Shown piece by piece: positions 34,001-42,770 of a stretch of 64,000 nt of DNA. Origin of the DNA: Anticarsia gemmatalis (lineage: Eukaryota > Arthropoda > Insecta > Lepidoptera > Erebidae); contig NC_134767.1 of NCBI RefSeq assembly GCF_050436995.1, positions 7,750,001-7,814,000 on the forward strand. The letters run 5' to 3'. The stretch's first letter is position 1, and the number at the start of each line of letters is the position of its first letter. A program made the translations under genes and the position numbers. The notes beneath the pieces were generated by a model that saw nothing but the letters and a program-made list of their open reading frames with translations, searched no databases and was not told the DNA's origin.

Positions 34001-37000
34001 CGTAGATAAAACAAATATTGAGCAATAATAAAGTACTATGTGACAATATTTCATTAAAGCAGTCAGAAGTAGATACACACGTTTTTAATTATTACCAGTT
34101 TAGCCTTTTTTCTACACAAAAAAGCTCGATATTTGTGTACCTCACGAGCTCACTGAAAGAAACCTAATGAACCGTGTACTCATCTGTGATTTTATTACAA
34201 GTTCATACATACTATAATGCGAAATGACTTTTTCCCCAACCTAATAGGCGTTGGAGGCGGCTTCCAGTCTCACCTGATGCAGCTGAATACCATAATACAT
34301 GAAATGAATGCCTATCTGACCTCCACAACCCAGTTACCTGGGCTATAAGACAATAAGACTGGTTGACAGACTTTCAAGCTTCTAACTACTGTTAACGACT
34401 ATCAAAGATCTTTGAAAATGACAGCCGGGACCCTCTATTTAGCATGCCTTCCGAAACACGGAGGAAATCGATATGTGTAATATGGTTACCAATCTACGGA
34501 ACAACTTCGGTAAGGGCAGCTTAACTACTGAGTCGATCCGCGCGGCTCTTGTTAAGTTAGCCACGAGCTCCTACCCTATCTTAGTACGTGTAAGATAAGA
34601 GCGTATTAAACAATACGTGTCCAGTCCCGTTAAATACTTACGATAAGATATGAATATTCGAAGAAAGGTTACTATAATCTTAACAATATTTCATAGAAAT
34701 CTGATTAACACAGGTGGCAAATTTTCCTGATTTTTGTCATTGGAAAGTAACTTGACAGTTCACTGATCTGACACACGCCTCTTTTCACATATTTTTTTCT
34801 TTTTAAAGACATATCCTGCACTAAGAATTGCTCTTGTGTGGCGGGGACTTTTACAAACATACAAACTACGGACTCAAAGTACAATCCCAGAAAGGGGACG
34901 GGAGGCCTTAGGCCTTATGCCTTGAGTCACTCTGCGTGCATTAAAAACGGTATTAATAAACTCTTAGGCATGCAAGGCTTCATCACAATATTCTTTCATC
35001 GTTATAACAAGATATATCTATTTCTTACAATCACCCAACTTAAAAAGTAATTTTTGAGTTCGAACCCTTTACCCCTACCGTGAAAAGAAACGCTAAGACA
35101 ACTATATGATCTCTGAATATGGTTATTTTATTTAACACCCCCAAGAATTGGCTTTCAAAACCCCAGTACTATTAAGAAGTTTACCCTTAAAAACTATTAC
35201 GCATACATAAAAGTGTGAGTAAGCAGAACTGGCTGGAACAACACGAGAATTCCTAGAAACTAGTCCGCAATCCTATTACGATCTGTTTTCTGAGAACTAC
35301 CCCTACCCACGCTTAGATTAAGAGCTGGTACGTATAAGGCGAAATAACTGCGGCTGATTCTTTATGGACTGCTTTCGATAGCATAAAAGTTAGTTAAAAA
35401 GTGTATGAAAAACACTGTAAATATTTCATCTGTTAAACTAACCGGTACTTATTCAGAGGTGACCAAACTGGCCATAACAATTTATTTTACGAAATATGTA
35501 TGCAATAAAACGTGCATTTAAAAAGAAAATCATTTTTTGAGTTTAGAAAACACTTATTTGGAAATAAAAAGAAGATAATTTACGTGCCCTCTGAAGAACG
35601 GAGACGCTCAGTTCAAATACCACTATGCGGTCACCCATCTATAGAGTGACCGCGAAAACGGTTGCTTAACCCACAGATCGTTTACCGACCCGTGAGCGCA
35701 ACTGGCTATGGGCGCCTTTGTCCAATGATGTACATGCACAAATTGCACACGCACCAAACTTATACGTCGTGTGATCAAAAATTCTTTATTCGTCATCCGT
35801 CATAAATATCATAATATAATCTTTATATCACAAGTCTTTCTACCGGATACATTGACATTATCATACTATACATAATATTAGTATACAGTATATAATACTA
35901 CGCCATTATTCACGTTCCTTAAGAGTGTATATGACTAACGCTTTTATCATAAGATTTAGATACTTTTCAATTGTTGATAACTTTCATTCATGTGCAAAAC
36001 AAATAAATGAATGGCCGATATATTTATAATAATATGATATATCGTATTGTAATAATCGGATTGATCGAAATTAAAAACGATTTTACTGATTAGTAGGAAA
36101 TTAGGAATTAATTATGCTAAGTATAATTACTATATTATATTTATTAAAGTAATTGGGTTTTTATAATCTTCTGCAGCGTCAAAATTGTTGTTTTGTAACG
36201 TGCTCGGTATATGACTAATATTCTCGCCCCTTATTATTTAACCACCAATATTACCTGTAGTAAAATGCGACGTCCAACTAAATTTAGGCAAATGTACTGT
36301 GAAGTGAAATTCGGGTATCACAGGTGTGACGTTCAAATTAGTAATAATAACTTTATTATTGGTCAAACGATCCTTATATAGGCCCAGGGTTTAAAAGGAT
36401 CAATACTTCCTAATTTAAATGTAGTTTTTTAAAGTCTTACAGTTTGCTCATTAAAGTTTGCGCAGTGTGAACCTACCATTAGCAAAGGGTGGGTGGCGAC
36501 ACTAACCCCTTAGGGGGAAAGAATTCCAAGTAAACGGATTATTGCCAGAACATAACCAAACAAATACGAAGAATTTATTTTATTTACACTGTCTACCGGT
36601 GACATATCCAAATTGCTCCTAAGAATTGGGAAAATAACGTATAACGCCATCTAGTGATTGTTTTGTGGAAATGGTCTGTACGTGGAAGTGAAATGAATTT
36701 ATTTTATTGTGGCAATGAAAACAAGAAGAAAAGCTTTTCTCAATAAAAGCAGTTATCTTCAATAAAGTTCCCCGATATTATTGACAATGTTTTTTGTTTA
36801 GATGCTAAATAAGATTTCTAACCAAACATTTTGTATTATTAGTGTAGATAGAGGAGAATTGGTGTGATTCTGTAAACCTATATTTTATTCATAAATTAAT
36901 ATGAATATGAATGTATATGGTGCTGTTAGGCTTAAAATTACGAATTAGAAATAAATGTAATAATAAAAAATTGTTAATGAAGAAATATGGTTTTATTTTT

Positions 37001-40000
37001 TACATTTCTGCTTGCGTTTTTTGACAGGCGCGAAGTAATTTAATCATAAAATATAATGTATAAGTTAAAATATACACTTTCTATAGTAGACTCAGATGCA
37101 GATAATTTCCACATTAAAGAGAGTCAACGGCCAGACAGATTACGCACTACACGTTCGAGAAATACCCAAACATTAGAATCAGTCAGATGCTATTTCGTCG
37201 AATTTAAAACACTGAACATTCATAACCTCAATTAGTATCTTTGATTTTTGTTAGAACCGACGCGTGAACTTAATAATTCGTGAAAATTCGAACAATTTAC
37301 ATTGCAAATTGCTATGTTACATTCAATAGACTTGTTCAAATTTAGCCTAATTAGGTCGTGTTGATTTTTATTACGTACGTGTTTTTTTCAAAATAAATAT
37401 TCTTACCGTTTTATTTTAACTTACTTTTTTTTAAATTGTAAAACAAACAGAAGTTTATTTTTTCAAGTAGACCCTTGATATGTCGCTCCTTCAATGCAAA
37501 AGGGCCACAACTCAAAAAAAAATGAAAATCGTTTTATTGCAAAAATGACACCTGAACGGCCTATATTTTATAGTAGAAAAAAAACCCCCATCATTTTTGA
37601 TTATATTATGGCTGAACTGACTTACTGCCCTTTTTGCATTAGCTCACTTTGACAGGTAATGTCAGTGCAAAACAGCCACTTTATGAGTTACGCCCGAAAA
37701 TTTTACGCAAACGCACGTCGGTTGCGTAAAAAAGTGCCACAATCCAAAATGTGTCTGTGTTGGATGCAAAATATCAGGTAAGTGTGATTATATTTTACAA
37801 TACAAAACTGCCATATTTTGGAAAACGTCCTTTTTGCATTCAAACATTAGTATTTGTTATTTTTTATTTTGTACTACAAAATTGCCATATTTGAAATACG
37901 TCCTTTTTGCAATCCAATATTAGTTAAGTATAGTTATATTTTATAATATAACAGTAGCATATTTTGAAATACGTCCCTTTTGCATTAAATTATTGTGGAA
38001 TAAATAAACATTTTTAGCGTGCTAGAATGGGAAGGCCAGAAATATGACCGTTTGGCATGATAATAATTTTAGTTTTCGTTACAATTTTAAATAAAATAAT
38101 ACGTCATTTTGATGCAGGCAAAGGCAAGAGGCACCCTTTCCTTTCAAATTCCTCTTTCAGGGGCAAGATCCGACCAGTCCTTTTCAAATGCGTCTAGGTC
38201 TTCCCGCCATCTCCATTTAAGTCTCCCGCGTCTGCTATGACCATCCTCTGGCATCCAGTTGGTAGATATGCGGGCCCACCTTTCCGAATGCATGTGGATA
38301 ATGTGGCCGGCTCAGTTTCATTTCAGCCAGGCGGTCTTCTCCCCTACATCGGCTATGCGAGTTTGGGAGCGCAGTATAGAATTTCGGACGTGATCTGCTC
38401 TTTTGACGCATAATATACTATGCTCCATCGCTCTCTGGCTCTTTCTGGTTTTCCGTAAGGGACCATGTTTGGGCAGCGTAGGTAAGGACGGGTAGTAGGT
38501 ATAAACATGTCGACGAGCTTTCACTTCAGTGACAGTGGAAGGTTACCCTTCATTAGCTCTTTCCTGGACCAGGATCTCTTTCAGGCACTTGTGACACGTT
38601 TGTCCAACTCTTTGTCCCGTCGGTTGTTAAAAGAGGTTATCTGGCCCTAGCAAGTATACTCGTCGACATAGTCTATGACGTGCCCGTCTACCTCGACCCT
38701 ACGTTTTGTGTTGTTGGTCATAACCTTGGTTTTTGTACGGTTCTTACTCAGTCCAATCTGAAGGTTTGCCGTGCTCAGATCTTTGAGCATTGATTCGAGT
38801 TCCGATGCCGAAAAAGAGAAGAGGACTATGTCATCTACAAAACAATGGTTTGTTAACTGTTTACCACTTACAACTATGCTTTTGATTGCCATAACACCGC
38901 CAGGCTCCTGAAAATTTCTCTGAGGGTGCTGGTAAATAATTTGGGAGATAGCGGGTCTCCCTGTTTCACGCTTCTTTGGATTTGGAATGATATTGTTGTC
39001 TATTGCTTTGATGAGTTTGATGTATGAAGATTCGATTCTACATAGTATCTTTAAGTAGGACTTGGATGGAGTGATGATTCTATGGCGGAATGAGTAATGC
39101 TGTCAAAAGCTTTGGAATAATCCACGAATGCTAAATATAAAGGCTTATAAAACTCAAAAACCTTTTCTATTATCTTATTTCTTTAATACTCCTGCTGCAC
39201 TTAGTCTACTGGTCACGTAACCCATTGATTGATGATGATGATTGATGTTTAATTTTACTAAATAATGAAAGTTACGCACAAACTTGATCTCAATTATTTT
39301 ACTTACTTAATAAAAAGTTAAGATTTTTTAAATTAGATTGTTTAATACAATGTTTTCCTGGTCTATTCAGTTATGGTTTTACTTAGTAATTATTATTAAA
39401 CTTTTTGATACGGTTTTTTTACCAAAAAAGTACAATTAACCATTTTTATTTGTAAAACTGTGTTTAATTTTTGACATATTTCTCATAATATTGGTTCAAA
39501 TTTTGAATGCAAAAGGGACTTATATGCTTTTTTCTCTTAATAGGTAACAGCTATTACAAAGTTTATTTTGTAGAAAGATAGAGCTAAAAAATACGCATCT
39601 AATGATATATTAACATCTTATATTTAATAAATAAATATATGAAATGTTATAAAAAAACAGTTTCAAAAATTTGTTTTGGCTCTCCTGTAAAATTTATAGA
39701 TTTCGATTTGTGGCCCTTTTGTATTCAAGGAGCGATGTATGTTTAAAAGTATTTTAATATTAAATTAATTCATCAGTGTACTTTTTGTAGCAGCTCACGT
39801 AGCGCTATCTGCTACCGAATAGAATAAACTATTTTGAACTGAAATGTGTACATAGTACAGAAAATCGACAAGAGATGGCGTTTATAGTTCACAAATTGGA
39901 TACAAGATAGCGCTAGCTTAACCATTTTATGAAATCCGATTAACAACATCAAAATAAAATGTGTTCTTGTTTTCTTTATAGATACATTTTGGATAATGGA

Positions 40001-41350
40001 GAGAGCGTCAAAAATCTCCGCATCCTTGACATCGGTTGTGGCTGCGGAGCAGGTTCTATTGCTGCAGCCAAAATGAATGCGAAACAAGTACTCGCCAATG
40101 ATATTGACAAATGTAAGTTTGCTCTATAATATAATATTTATTATTAAAAAACTAAAATTCATCATTACTTACTTACAACTATTTAAGTTAATTGTACCTA
40201 TTTAAACAACAAAAAATATCCAGTCTCTAAAGACAGTTCTATATCTTTAACTGAAATTTCAAACTTTAAATAATTTACTTTACTAATGAAATTAACGCTA
40301 ATAACATGAGTAATAAATAATTAAGTGGTATGTCAAAAAAGTTAAAAGCAAAATGTAGACACTGAAAATTTACAAAAGTTGACCTGGAGATGCCGGGGAT
40401 CGAACCCGGGGCCTTTCACATGCAAAGCGAACGCTCTACCACTGAGCTACATCCCCGTTGTGTCAGAAAGGTTAAAATAGTTGTTTGATTTCAGACGCCG
40501 TTACCGCTACGAATATAAATGCTGAACTGAATAAAGTTAATTTAGAAACAAATACAGATAACTTAATAGGAGATGATTGCGAACATTTTGATACTATTCT
40601 GATCGGAGATATGTTTTATGATGAAGAATTCGCAAATGTTTTGTTCAAATGGTTGGATAGAATCAGTGCAAATGGAAAAACTGTAAGTTTCAAAATAGTG
40701 TTTTTGGGTGTACCATAGCTGCATCTACTATGGTATACTATACTAATAATGTACTTCTGATTCTGATTACCTATCTTCCTATCGGACTTCAAAAAAGGAG
40801 GATTTAATGGACCAATTTTAATGGTTCTCTGGTTTTAAAGATGGTGCTTATGCTTACCGTGTGGTCTCATAAAATATGACGAGGTTATTTTTTCATATAC
40901 TTAGGTTATTCTTAAAAAATCCTGTATTATATTCCCAATTTTGTACACAAGTTTAACTACGCTACTTACTAGTAAGGTAATTTGCTACGAAGTCGTTGTT
41001 TTTATTTTGTAACACTTTCACTAAATTTTTGTGAACTCGTTAACCATAAATCTCTCTTTACTCCTTCGGGGACAAAAACACTACAATTACCATGACGTTA
41101 TATTAACTCAAGGAAAAGACTCATGTAAAACTAAAGAAAATCATAAAACTAAAGGAAATCGAACTATTTCTTGTAAAATACTGTTCTTGTATTATTCAAT
41201 TCACAGGTTCTAATAGGCGACCCAGGCAGACATGGCTTGACAGAGAAGAGGCGAAGCCGAATGACACTACTAGCTCAATACAAACTACCTTCAGACAGCG
41301 CTATGGAGAATAACGGCTTTACTCATAGTACTGTGTGGAAACTAAACTAA
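24900..41350 (+). CDS. ETFBKMT: ETF-beta lysine methyltransferase (METTL20 family), four coding exons
   Basis: Joined exons 24900-25084, 39982-40112, 40495-40682 and 41207-41350 give a 215-residue protein. It resembles mammalian ETFBKMT along its length. That enzyme uses S-adenosylmethionine to trimethylate lysines of electron-transfer flavoprotein beta in the mitochondrial matrix and so tunes fatty-acid and amino-acid dehydrogenase electron flow. Visible features: a basic, hydrophobic N-terminus (residues 1-20, likely targeting peptide), the family block FYWPGGQ (52-58), SAM motif I LDIGCGCGAG (77-86), acidic NDID (101-104), the post-II motif GDMFYDE (143-149) typical of seven-beta-strand family-16 enzymes, and LIGDPGR (170-176). 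All introns are GT-AG with phases 2, 1 and 0 that join in frame. The start ATG follows acceptor AG 24893-24894 and a CAAA leader, so a non-coding first exon must lie upstream. I see no lesion; the gene looks functional. Confidence 0.95.
25247..25317 (+). mobile_element. SINE family A tail fragment
   Basis: It reads TTGGCCAGCGTGGTGGACTC and GGAGGAGACCCTTGCCCAGC. It is ~160 bp into ETFBKMT intron 1, sense orientation. Confidence 0.65.
26309..26350. repeat. hairpin with an AP-1-type site in each arm
   Basis: GTGAGTCA-CCGGGA pairs with TCCCGG-A-TGACTCAC across a 13-nt loop, with one bulge. Each arm holds TGA(G/C)TCAC. It is in ETFBKMT intron 1. Confidence 0.7.
26735..26870 (+). mobile_element. 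dispersed repeat ending GGGTACGGAACCC
   Basis: It reads TAGCGGTGACAGAAATTCAT, CATGATCTGTCTAACTATCA, GGGATACAGCCTAGCG, AGTGATAGGGTTCCG and CCCCTTGGGTACGGAACCC, which I recognise as a very common lepidopteran repeat end. Its class is unclear. Confidence 0.5.
26975..27224 (+). mobile_element. Helitron-like element, GTTT family
   Basis: It has 5' TCTAAACTAATATTATAAAG, GAACGCACTAATCTCAGG and 3' GCGAGTCAGCTAG. Both ends are present. It is in ETFBKMT intron 1, sense. Confidence 0.7.
27799..27945. mobile_element. MITE, CCCTCTTATTCATAAA family
   Basis: The element is 147 bp. The left TIR is intact and the right TIR slightly mutated (AATAAAAGAG). Target duplication is TAA. It shares GGCTTATAAAGTGTTTTGTT with the copy at 61186. 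Confidence 0.78.
28569..28706. repeat. fold-back hairpin repeat, copy 1
   Basis: Arms of ~57 bp are separated by ~15 nt. They run CACTCACTAACCCCCGGTT through GAGGTACATTTAGCGGTAG to CTATTCAATAGCGTT, with one mismatch visible. It is in ETFBKMT intron 1. The same family occurs at 33707. Confidence 0.8.
28793..28895 (+). mobile_element. SINE family A head (tRNA-like 5' end)
   Basis: It contains an A-box-like TAGCCGAGTGGTTTAGG and B box GGTTCGAACCC, 40 nt apart, then GAGGCAACGCACTAATGGC. It is truncated shortly after the head. The tRNA-like part does not fold into a full cloverleaf. Confidence 0.72.
28960..30600. other. intron sequence without recognisable element
   Basis: This is part of ETFBKMT intron 1. 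I see only AT-rich DNA and short A or T runs. Confidence 0.5.
30625..30874 (+). mobile_element. SINE family A, nearly complete
   Basis: It starts at the B box GGTTCGAACCCGAGG and runs through ACACCAATGACTTTTCGAAG, TTATCACTTGCTC and ACCCGCACTTG to the tail GCCCAGCAATGGGACAGTAA and an A-rich end. The A-box head is lost. It is in ETFBKMT intron 1, sense. Confidence 0.8.
31377..31540. mobile_element. MITE-like repeat, ATCGAGAGTTTGACATTT family
   Basis: It contains ATCGAGTTTCGAGATTTTGA and CATTTAAATGTAATACAAAA plus GTCCGCTAGAGGCGCTG, ending AGAATCGGC. It is diverged. Confidence 0.5.
31600..31795 (-). mobile_element. SINE-like repeat fragment, family B relative
   Basis: The minus strand reads GTGCCCGGTATATGGCAATA, then GGCTCGCCCCCTATTAC and CTTAACCACTGTCAGATTTT, a widespread lepidopteran repeat tail as I remember it. 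The link to family B is tentative. Confidence 0.45.
32582..32718. promoter_or_regulatory. dense transcription-factor site cluster (enhancer candidate)
   Basis: Within 140 bp: TGAGGTCA (32582); a perfect palindromic RFX X-box GTTGCCATGGCAAC (32626-32639); AP-1 sites TGAGTCA (32645) and TGACTCA (32658 and 32712); AGGTCA (32667); a Ftz-F1-type site CGACCTTGA (32682-32690, inverse TCAAGGTCG); and E-box CAGCTG (32701). GC content is well above the intron. No coding motif is seen in the overlapping open frame. Enhancer function is inference. Confidence 0.5.
32858..33030 (+). mobile_element. 5S rRNA-derived SINE-like element, best copy
   Basis: It is the longest clean copy: GAGGCGCCCGTAGCCACGTG, CACCGGTCGGTAAACGATCC, GTGGGTTAAGCAAACC, GGTCATTCCATAGATGGG, CTCCGTGCTTCGGAGGGCAC and GGTTGTTGTCAATTAAG. 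The C box GATGGGTGACCGC is identical to 5S rRNA as I know it. Confidence 0.75.
33707..33824. repeat. fold-back hairpin repeat, copy 2
   Basis: It reads CCCGGTTTCTGAG, TTAAGCGGTAGTTTATCTAT, then the inverse ATAGATAAACTACCGCTAAA and CTCAGAAACCGAG. It is more diverged than copy 1 and is also in ETFBKMT intron 1. Confidence 0.78.
34100..34244. mobile_element. mariner-like MITE, one TIR lost
   Basis: It is the same family as 12154, with the core in reverse orientation (TACACAAAAAAGCTCGATAT, GAACCGTGTACTCATC). It ends in the intact TIR GACTTTTTCCCCAACCTAA followed by TA. The left TIR is missing. Confidence 0.68.
34245..34590 (-). mobile_element. longer 5S-like composite repeat, degraded
   Basis: The plus strand shows GGCGTTGGAGGCGGCTTCC, CCAGTCTCACCTGATGCAGC, CAACCCAGTTACCTGGGC, GACAGCCGGGACC, TTCCGAAACACGGAGG, GGTTACCAATCTACGG and GGCAGCTTAACTACTGAG. 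The second half parallels the inverse of the 5S-like core. It directly abuts the mariner-like MITE fragment ending at 34244. Confidence 0.5.
34970..35065 (-). mobile_element. SINE family A, degraded body
   Basis: The plus strand carries TTAGGCATGCAAGGCTTCAT and CACAATATTCTTTCATCGTT, the inverse of the family body. The ends are lost. Confidence 0.5.
35578..35718 (-). mobile_element. 5S rRNA-derived SINE-like element
   Basis: The minus strand reads GGCGCCCATAGCCAGTTGCG, GGTAAACGATCTGTGGG, TTAAGCAACCGTTTTCGCGG and ATGGGTGACCGCATAGTGG. It is in ETFBKMT intron 1. Confidence 0.7.
35719..37483. other. intron sequence without recognisable element
   Basis: ETFBKMT intron 1, AT-rich. It contains TATATAAT-type runs at 35850-36050 and a CGCCATCTAG motif near 36646. 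Confidence 0.5.
37484..39734 (-). mobile_element. composite TIR transposon carrying an RTE LINE fragment, copy 2
   Basis: The element is 2251 bp in inverted orientation relative to copy 1, with the same TIRs at both ends. It is flanked by a different 4-bp duplication, ATGT (37480-37483 and 39735-39738), proving an independent insertion. It lies in ETFBKMT intron 1, ending 247 bp before exon 2. It shows the same internal order, with the ~72-bp array at about 37835-38060. It differs from copy 1 by many scattered substitutions. Confidence 0.88.
38101..39180 (-). pseudogene. RTE LINE reverse transcriptase remnant (inside composite element, copy 2)
   Basis: On the minus strand, 38892-38647 codes IVVSGKQLTN and FVDDIVLFS, where the catalytic box has A to V (FVDD). 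38524-38318 overlaps the C-terminal part (NSILRSQTRIADVGEKTAWLK). The Trp codon that is TAG in copy 1 is still TGG here, but the second Trp is the same TGA (plus-strand tca 38144-38146) as in copy 1. It is dead, like its sister. Confidence 0.83.
39982..40112 (+). CDS. ETFBKMT: ETFBKMT coding exon 2 (SAM-binding core)
   Basis: The acceptor is TTTCTTTATAG and the donor GTAAGT. The exon supplies the last base of R62, residues 63-105 and one base of Y106. It encodes SAM motif I (LDIGCGCGAG) and the acidic LANDID strand end. It starts only 247 bp after the end of a 2.25-kb transposon copy. Confidence 0.95.
40385..40456 (-). tRNA. tRNA-Ala(UGC): tRNA-Ala (anticodon TGC)
   Basis: The minus strand folds into a full 72-nt cloverleaf. 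It has a 7-bp acceptor stem (GGGGATG with CATCTCC, one G-U), D stem GCTC/GAGC, anticodon stem TTCGC/GTGAA with loop TTTGCAT, a 5-nt variable loop, T stem CCGGG/CCCGG with loop TTCGATC, and discriminator A. The B box GGTTCGATCCC and an A box TAGCTCAGTGGT are present. A TTTT pol III terminator lies about 10 nt downstream on the minus strand. There is no intron and CCA is not encoded. It lies wholly inside ETFBKMT intron 2, antisense to the host gene, 38 bp from exon 3. All stems are intact, so it looks like a working gene and not a SINE head. Confidence 0.96.
40495..40682 (+). CDS. ETFBKMT: ETFBKMT coding exon 3
   Basis: The acceptor is TTTGATTTCAG and the donor GTAAGT. It completes Y106 and codes residues 107-168, ending in phase 0. 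It contains FDTILIGDMFYDE, the post-II substrate/catalytic loop of the METTL20 group. Confidence 0.95.
41207..41350 (+). CDS. ETFBKMT: ETFBKMT coding exon 4 and stop
   Basis: The acceptor is CAATTCACAG. It codes residues 169-215, starting VLIGDPGR and ending FTHSTVWKLN, then TAA at 41348-41350. The closing pattern GxTxSTVW matches the C-terminus of vertebrate ETFBKMT. No AATAAA occurs before the SINE at 41403; the first is inside that SINE (41532-41537). Confidence 0.94.
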   Translation, partial: VLIGDPGRHGLTEKRRSRMTLLAQYKLPSDSAMENNGFTHSTVWKLN

Positions 41351-41402
41351 ATACCTATGTAATTAATGCATTTTGTATTAAGCGTTGTGTAAGCATTTTG
41401 AA

Positions 41403-41705
41403 TTTTTTTTTTTTTAATAACCCATATCTGTCCCACTGCAGGGCAAGGGTCTCCTCCCAAACGAGGGGGAGGGGTTAGGCCTTGAGTCCACCACGCTGGC
41501 CAAGTGCGGGTTGGGGACTTTGCATGCCCTCAATAAATGTATTAAACAAATATTAGGTATGCAAGGTTTCCTCACGATGTTTTCCTTCACCGTTGGAGCA
41601 CGTGATAATTATTTCTAATACACACATAACTTCGAAAAGTCATTGGTGTGTTGCCTCGGATTCGAACCTGCGACCACTTGCGTGGGAGGTGCCAACTTAA
41701 ACCAC
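41403..41705 (-). mobile_element. full-length tRNA-derived SINE, family A, in ETFBKMT 3' flank
   Basis: On the minus strand it has a tRNA-like head with B box GGTTCGAATCC, then GAGGCAACACACCAATGAC, a body, and a 3' tail matching GCCCTGCAGTGGGACAG, ending in A13. Perfect 9-bp target duplications CATTTTGAA flank it (41394-41402 and 41706-41714). It begins 53 bp after the ETFBKMT stop. Its antisense orientation puts AATAAA at 41532-41537 on the gene strand. Confidence 0.88.
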
Positions 41706-41728
41706 CATTTTGAATAATAAATAAATAA

Positions 41729-41832
41729 TATTTTACCCATTAATGCCCCACTGCTAGGCAAGGGTCTCCCGTAATAAAGGTTAGGCCTTGAGTCCACCAC
41801 GCTGGCTAATTGCGGGTTGGGAATTTGAATAA
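41729..41832 (-). mobile_element. SINE family A 3' half
   Basis: The minus strand runs from CCCGCAATTAGCCAGCG through GGTGGACTCAAGGCC to CCTAGCAGTGGGGCATTAAT. It lies 14 bp beyond the full-length SINE, forming a SINE pair in the gap between the two convergent genes. Confidence 0.68.
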
Positions 41833-41834
41833 AG

Positions 41835-42576
41835 CGATTATAAAAGTGAGAAATAAATAAAGAATTCATTTTGACTTTCAGTTTTTTATTTGTGTAGGTA
41901 CGTTTATTATTATATCAGATTCTTATAGTTTTCCCATGTTCGGACCTTGCACAGCTTATTTTAATTTTTTGTATGTATTTTGTATTATATGTTTTGGGCT
42001 CAAGTCGGTCACAAACAAGGTTGTTATGTGGACACCAAAATAGATAGGTACCCCAGTTTTATTGAATAAATGGTTGGATTATCAGGAACAACAGATGTAA
42101 CGTCTAAAGTTCTATATGGGGTAAATAAAAAACATAATTTTATACAAAATTTATATAATTATCTTTATAACAAAATTACATTACGCTTTCTACAAGGCAC
42201 TTATCATAAGTCGTTGTAAAATCGTTGCATTACAGCCAATAGGCACTACAAACAATGTACTGACATTTTAGTAATTTTAGGCAAGTTAACACACACGGAC
42301 GGGAAACAACATTAAATATATTACAATTCGTATAAAAATATTCTAAAAATAAAGATTTATAGAAGATATTTACACTCCTAAATTATTTTTATACAACTAA
42401 ACTAAATTAAAATTTTGTATTTAAAATAATTTAAATCACTGCCATCTATTGGCAAGTAACTAAACTAGGTACAATGCCGTAAGGCAAAATGTAGCTAAGT
42501 TCAATGCCATCTAGCGGCAATGAAGGGAACTATCAAGTACGGATAGATATAAAAGAAAATTTACATTATTTGTAAT
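41835..42576 (-). other. probable 3' UTR and inter-gene space between convergent genes
   Basis: AT-rich DNA follows the LHFPL stop. Candidate minus-strand poly(A) signals lie near 42058 and 41887. Two copies of GCCATCT-type motifs occur at about 42446 and 42507. The exact transcript end cannot be set from sequence. Confidence 0.5.
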
Positions 42577-42770
42577 TTACAGTTGATAATTATGCATAGT
42601 ATTGGCGTAGATGCCGTGTTTGGATCTTGCAGTTCTTCCTGAGTAGTGGGAGTAGGTATCCATGTCCATGGTGGCGTGTGGATGCATTATCAGAACTGGT
42701 TGGAGTGCGAGAGACTTCCTCGAGCCGCTAACAGATGTCGCGTCTGTCACGTAGCCATTGTTGACTTCAC
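42577..42770 (-). CDS. LHFPL-like terminal exon
   Basis: The acceptor is CATGTCTCCAG. The exon completes a split Gly codon and codes 63 residues, including VTDATSVSGSRKSLALQP and a Tyr/His-rich end, then TAA at 42577-42579. An in-frame ATG at 42780 is inside the intron and is not the start. Minus-strand AATAAA signals lie downstream (plus-strand TTTATT at 42058-42063 and about 41887). Confidence 0.85.

Larger units (their letters stand above)
25085..39981 (+). other. ETFBKMT intron 1 (14.9 kb)
   Basis: This is a GT-AG intron loaded with repeats listed separately: SINEs, Helitron-like and MITE copies, two fold-back hairpins, 5S-like SINEs and the second composite transposon. A regulatory-site cluster lies at 32582-32718. 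I found no convincing coding exon in it; open frames inside it (25420-25665, 30179-30394, 32458-32766) show no family motif. Confidence 0.85.
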
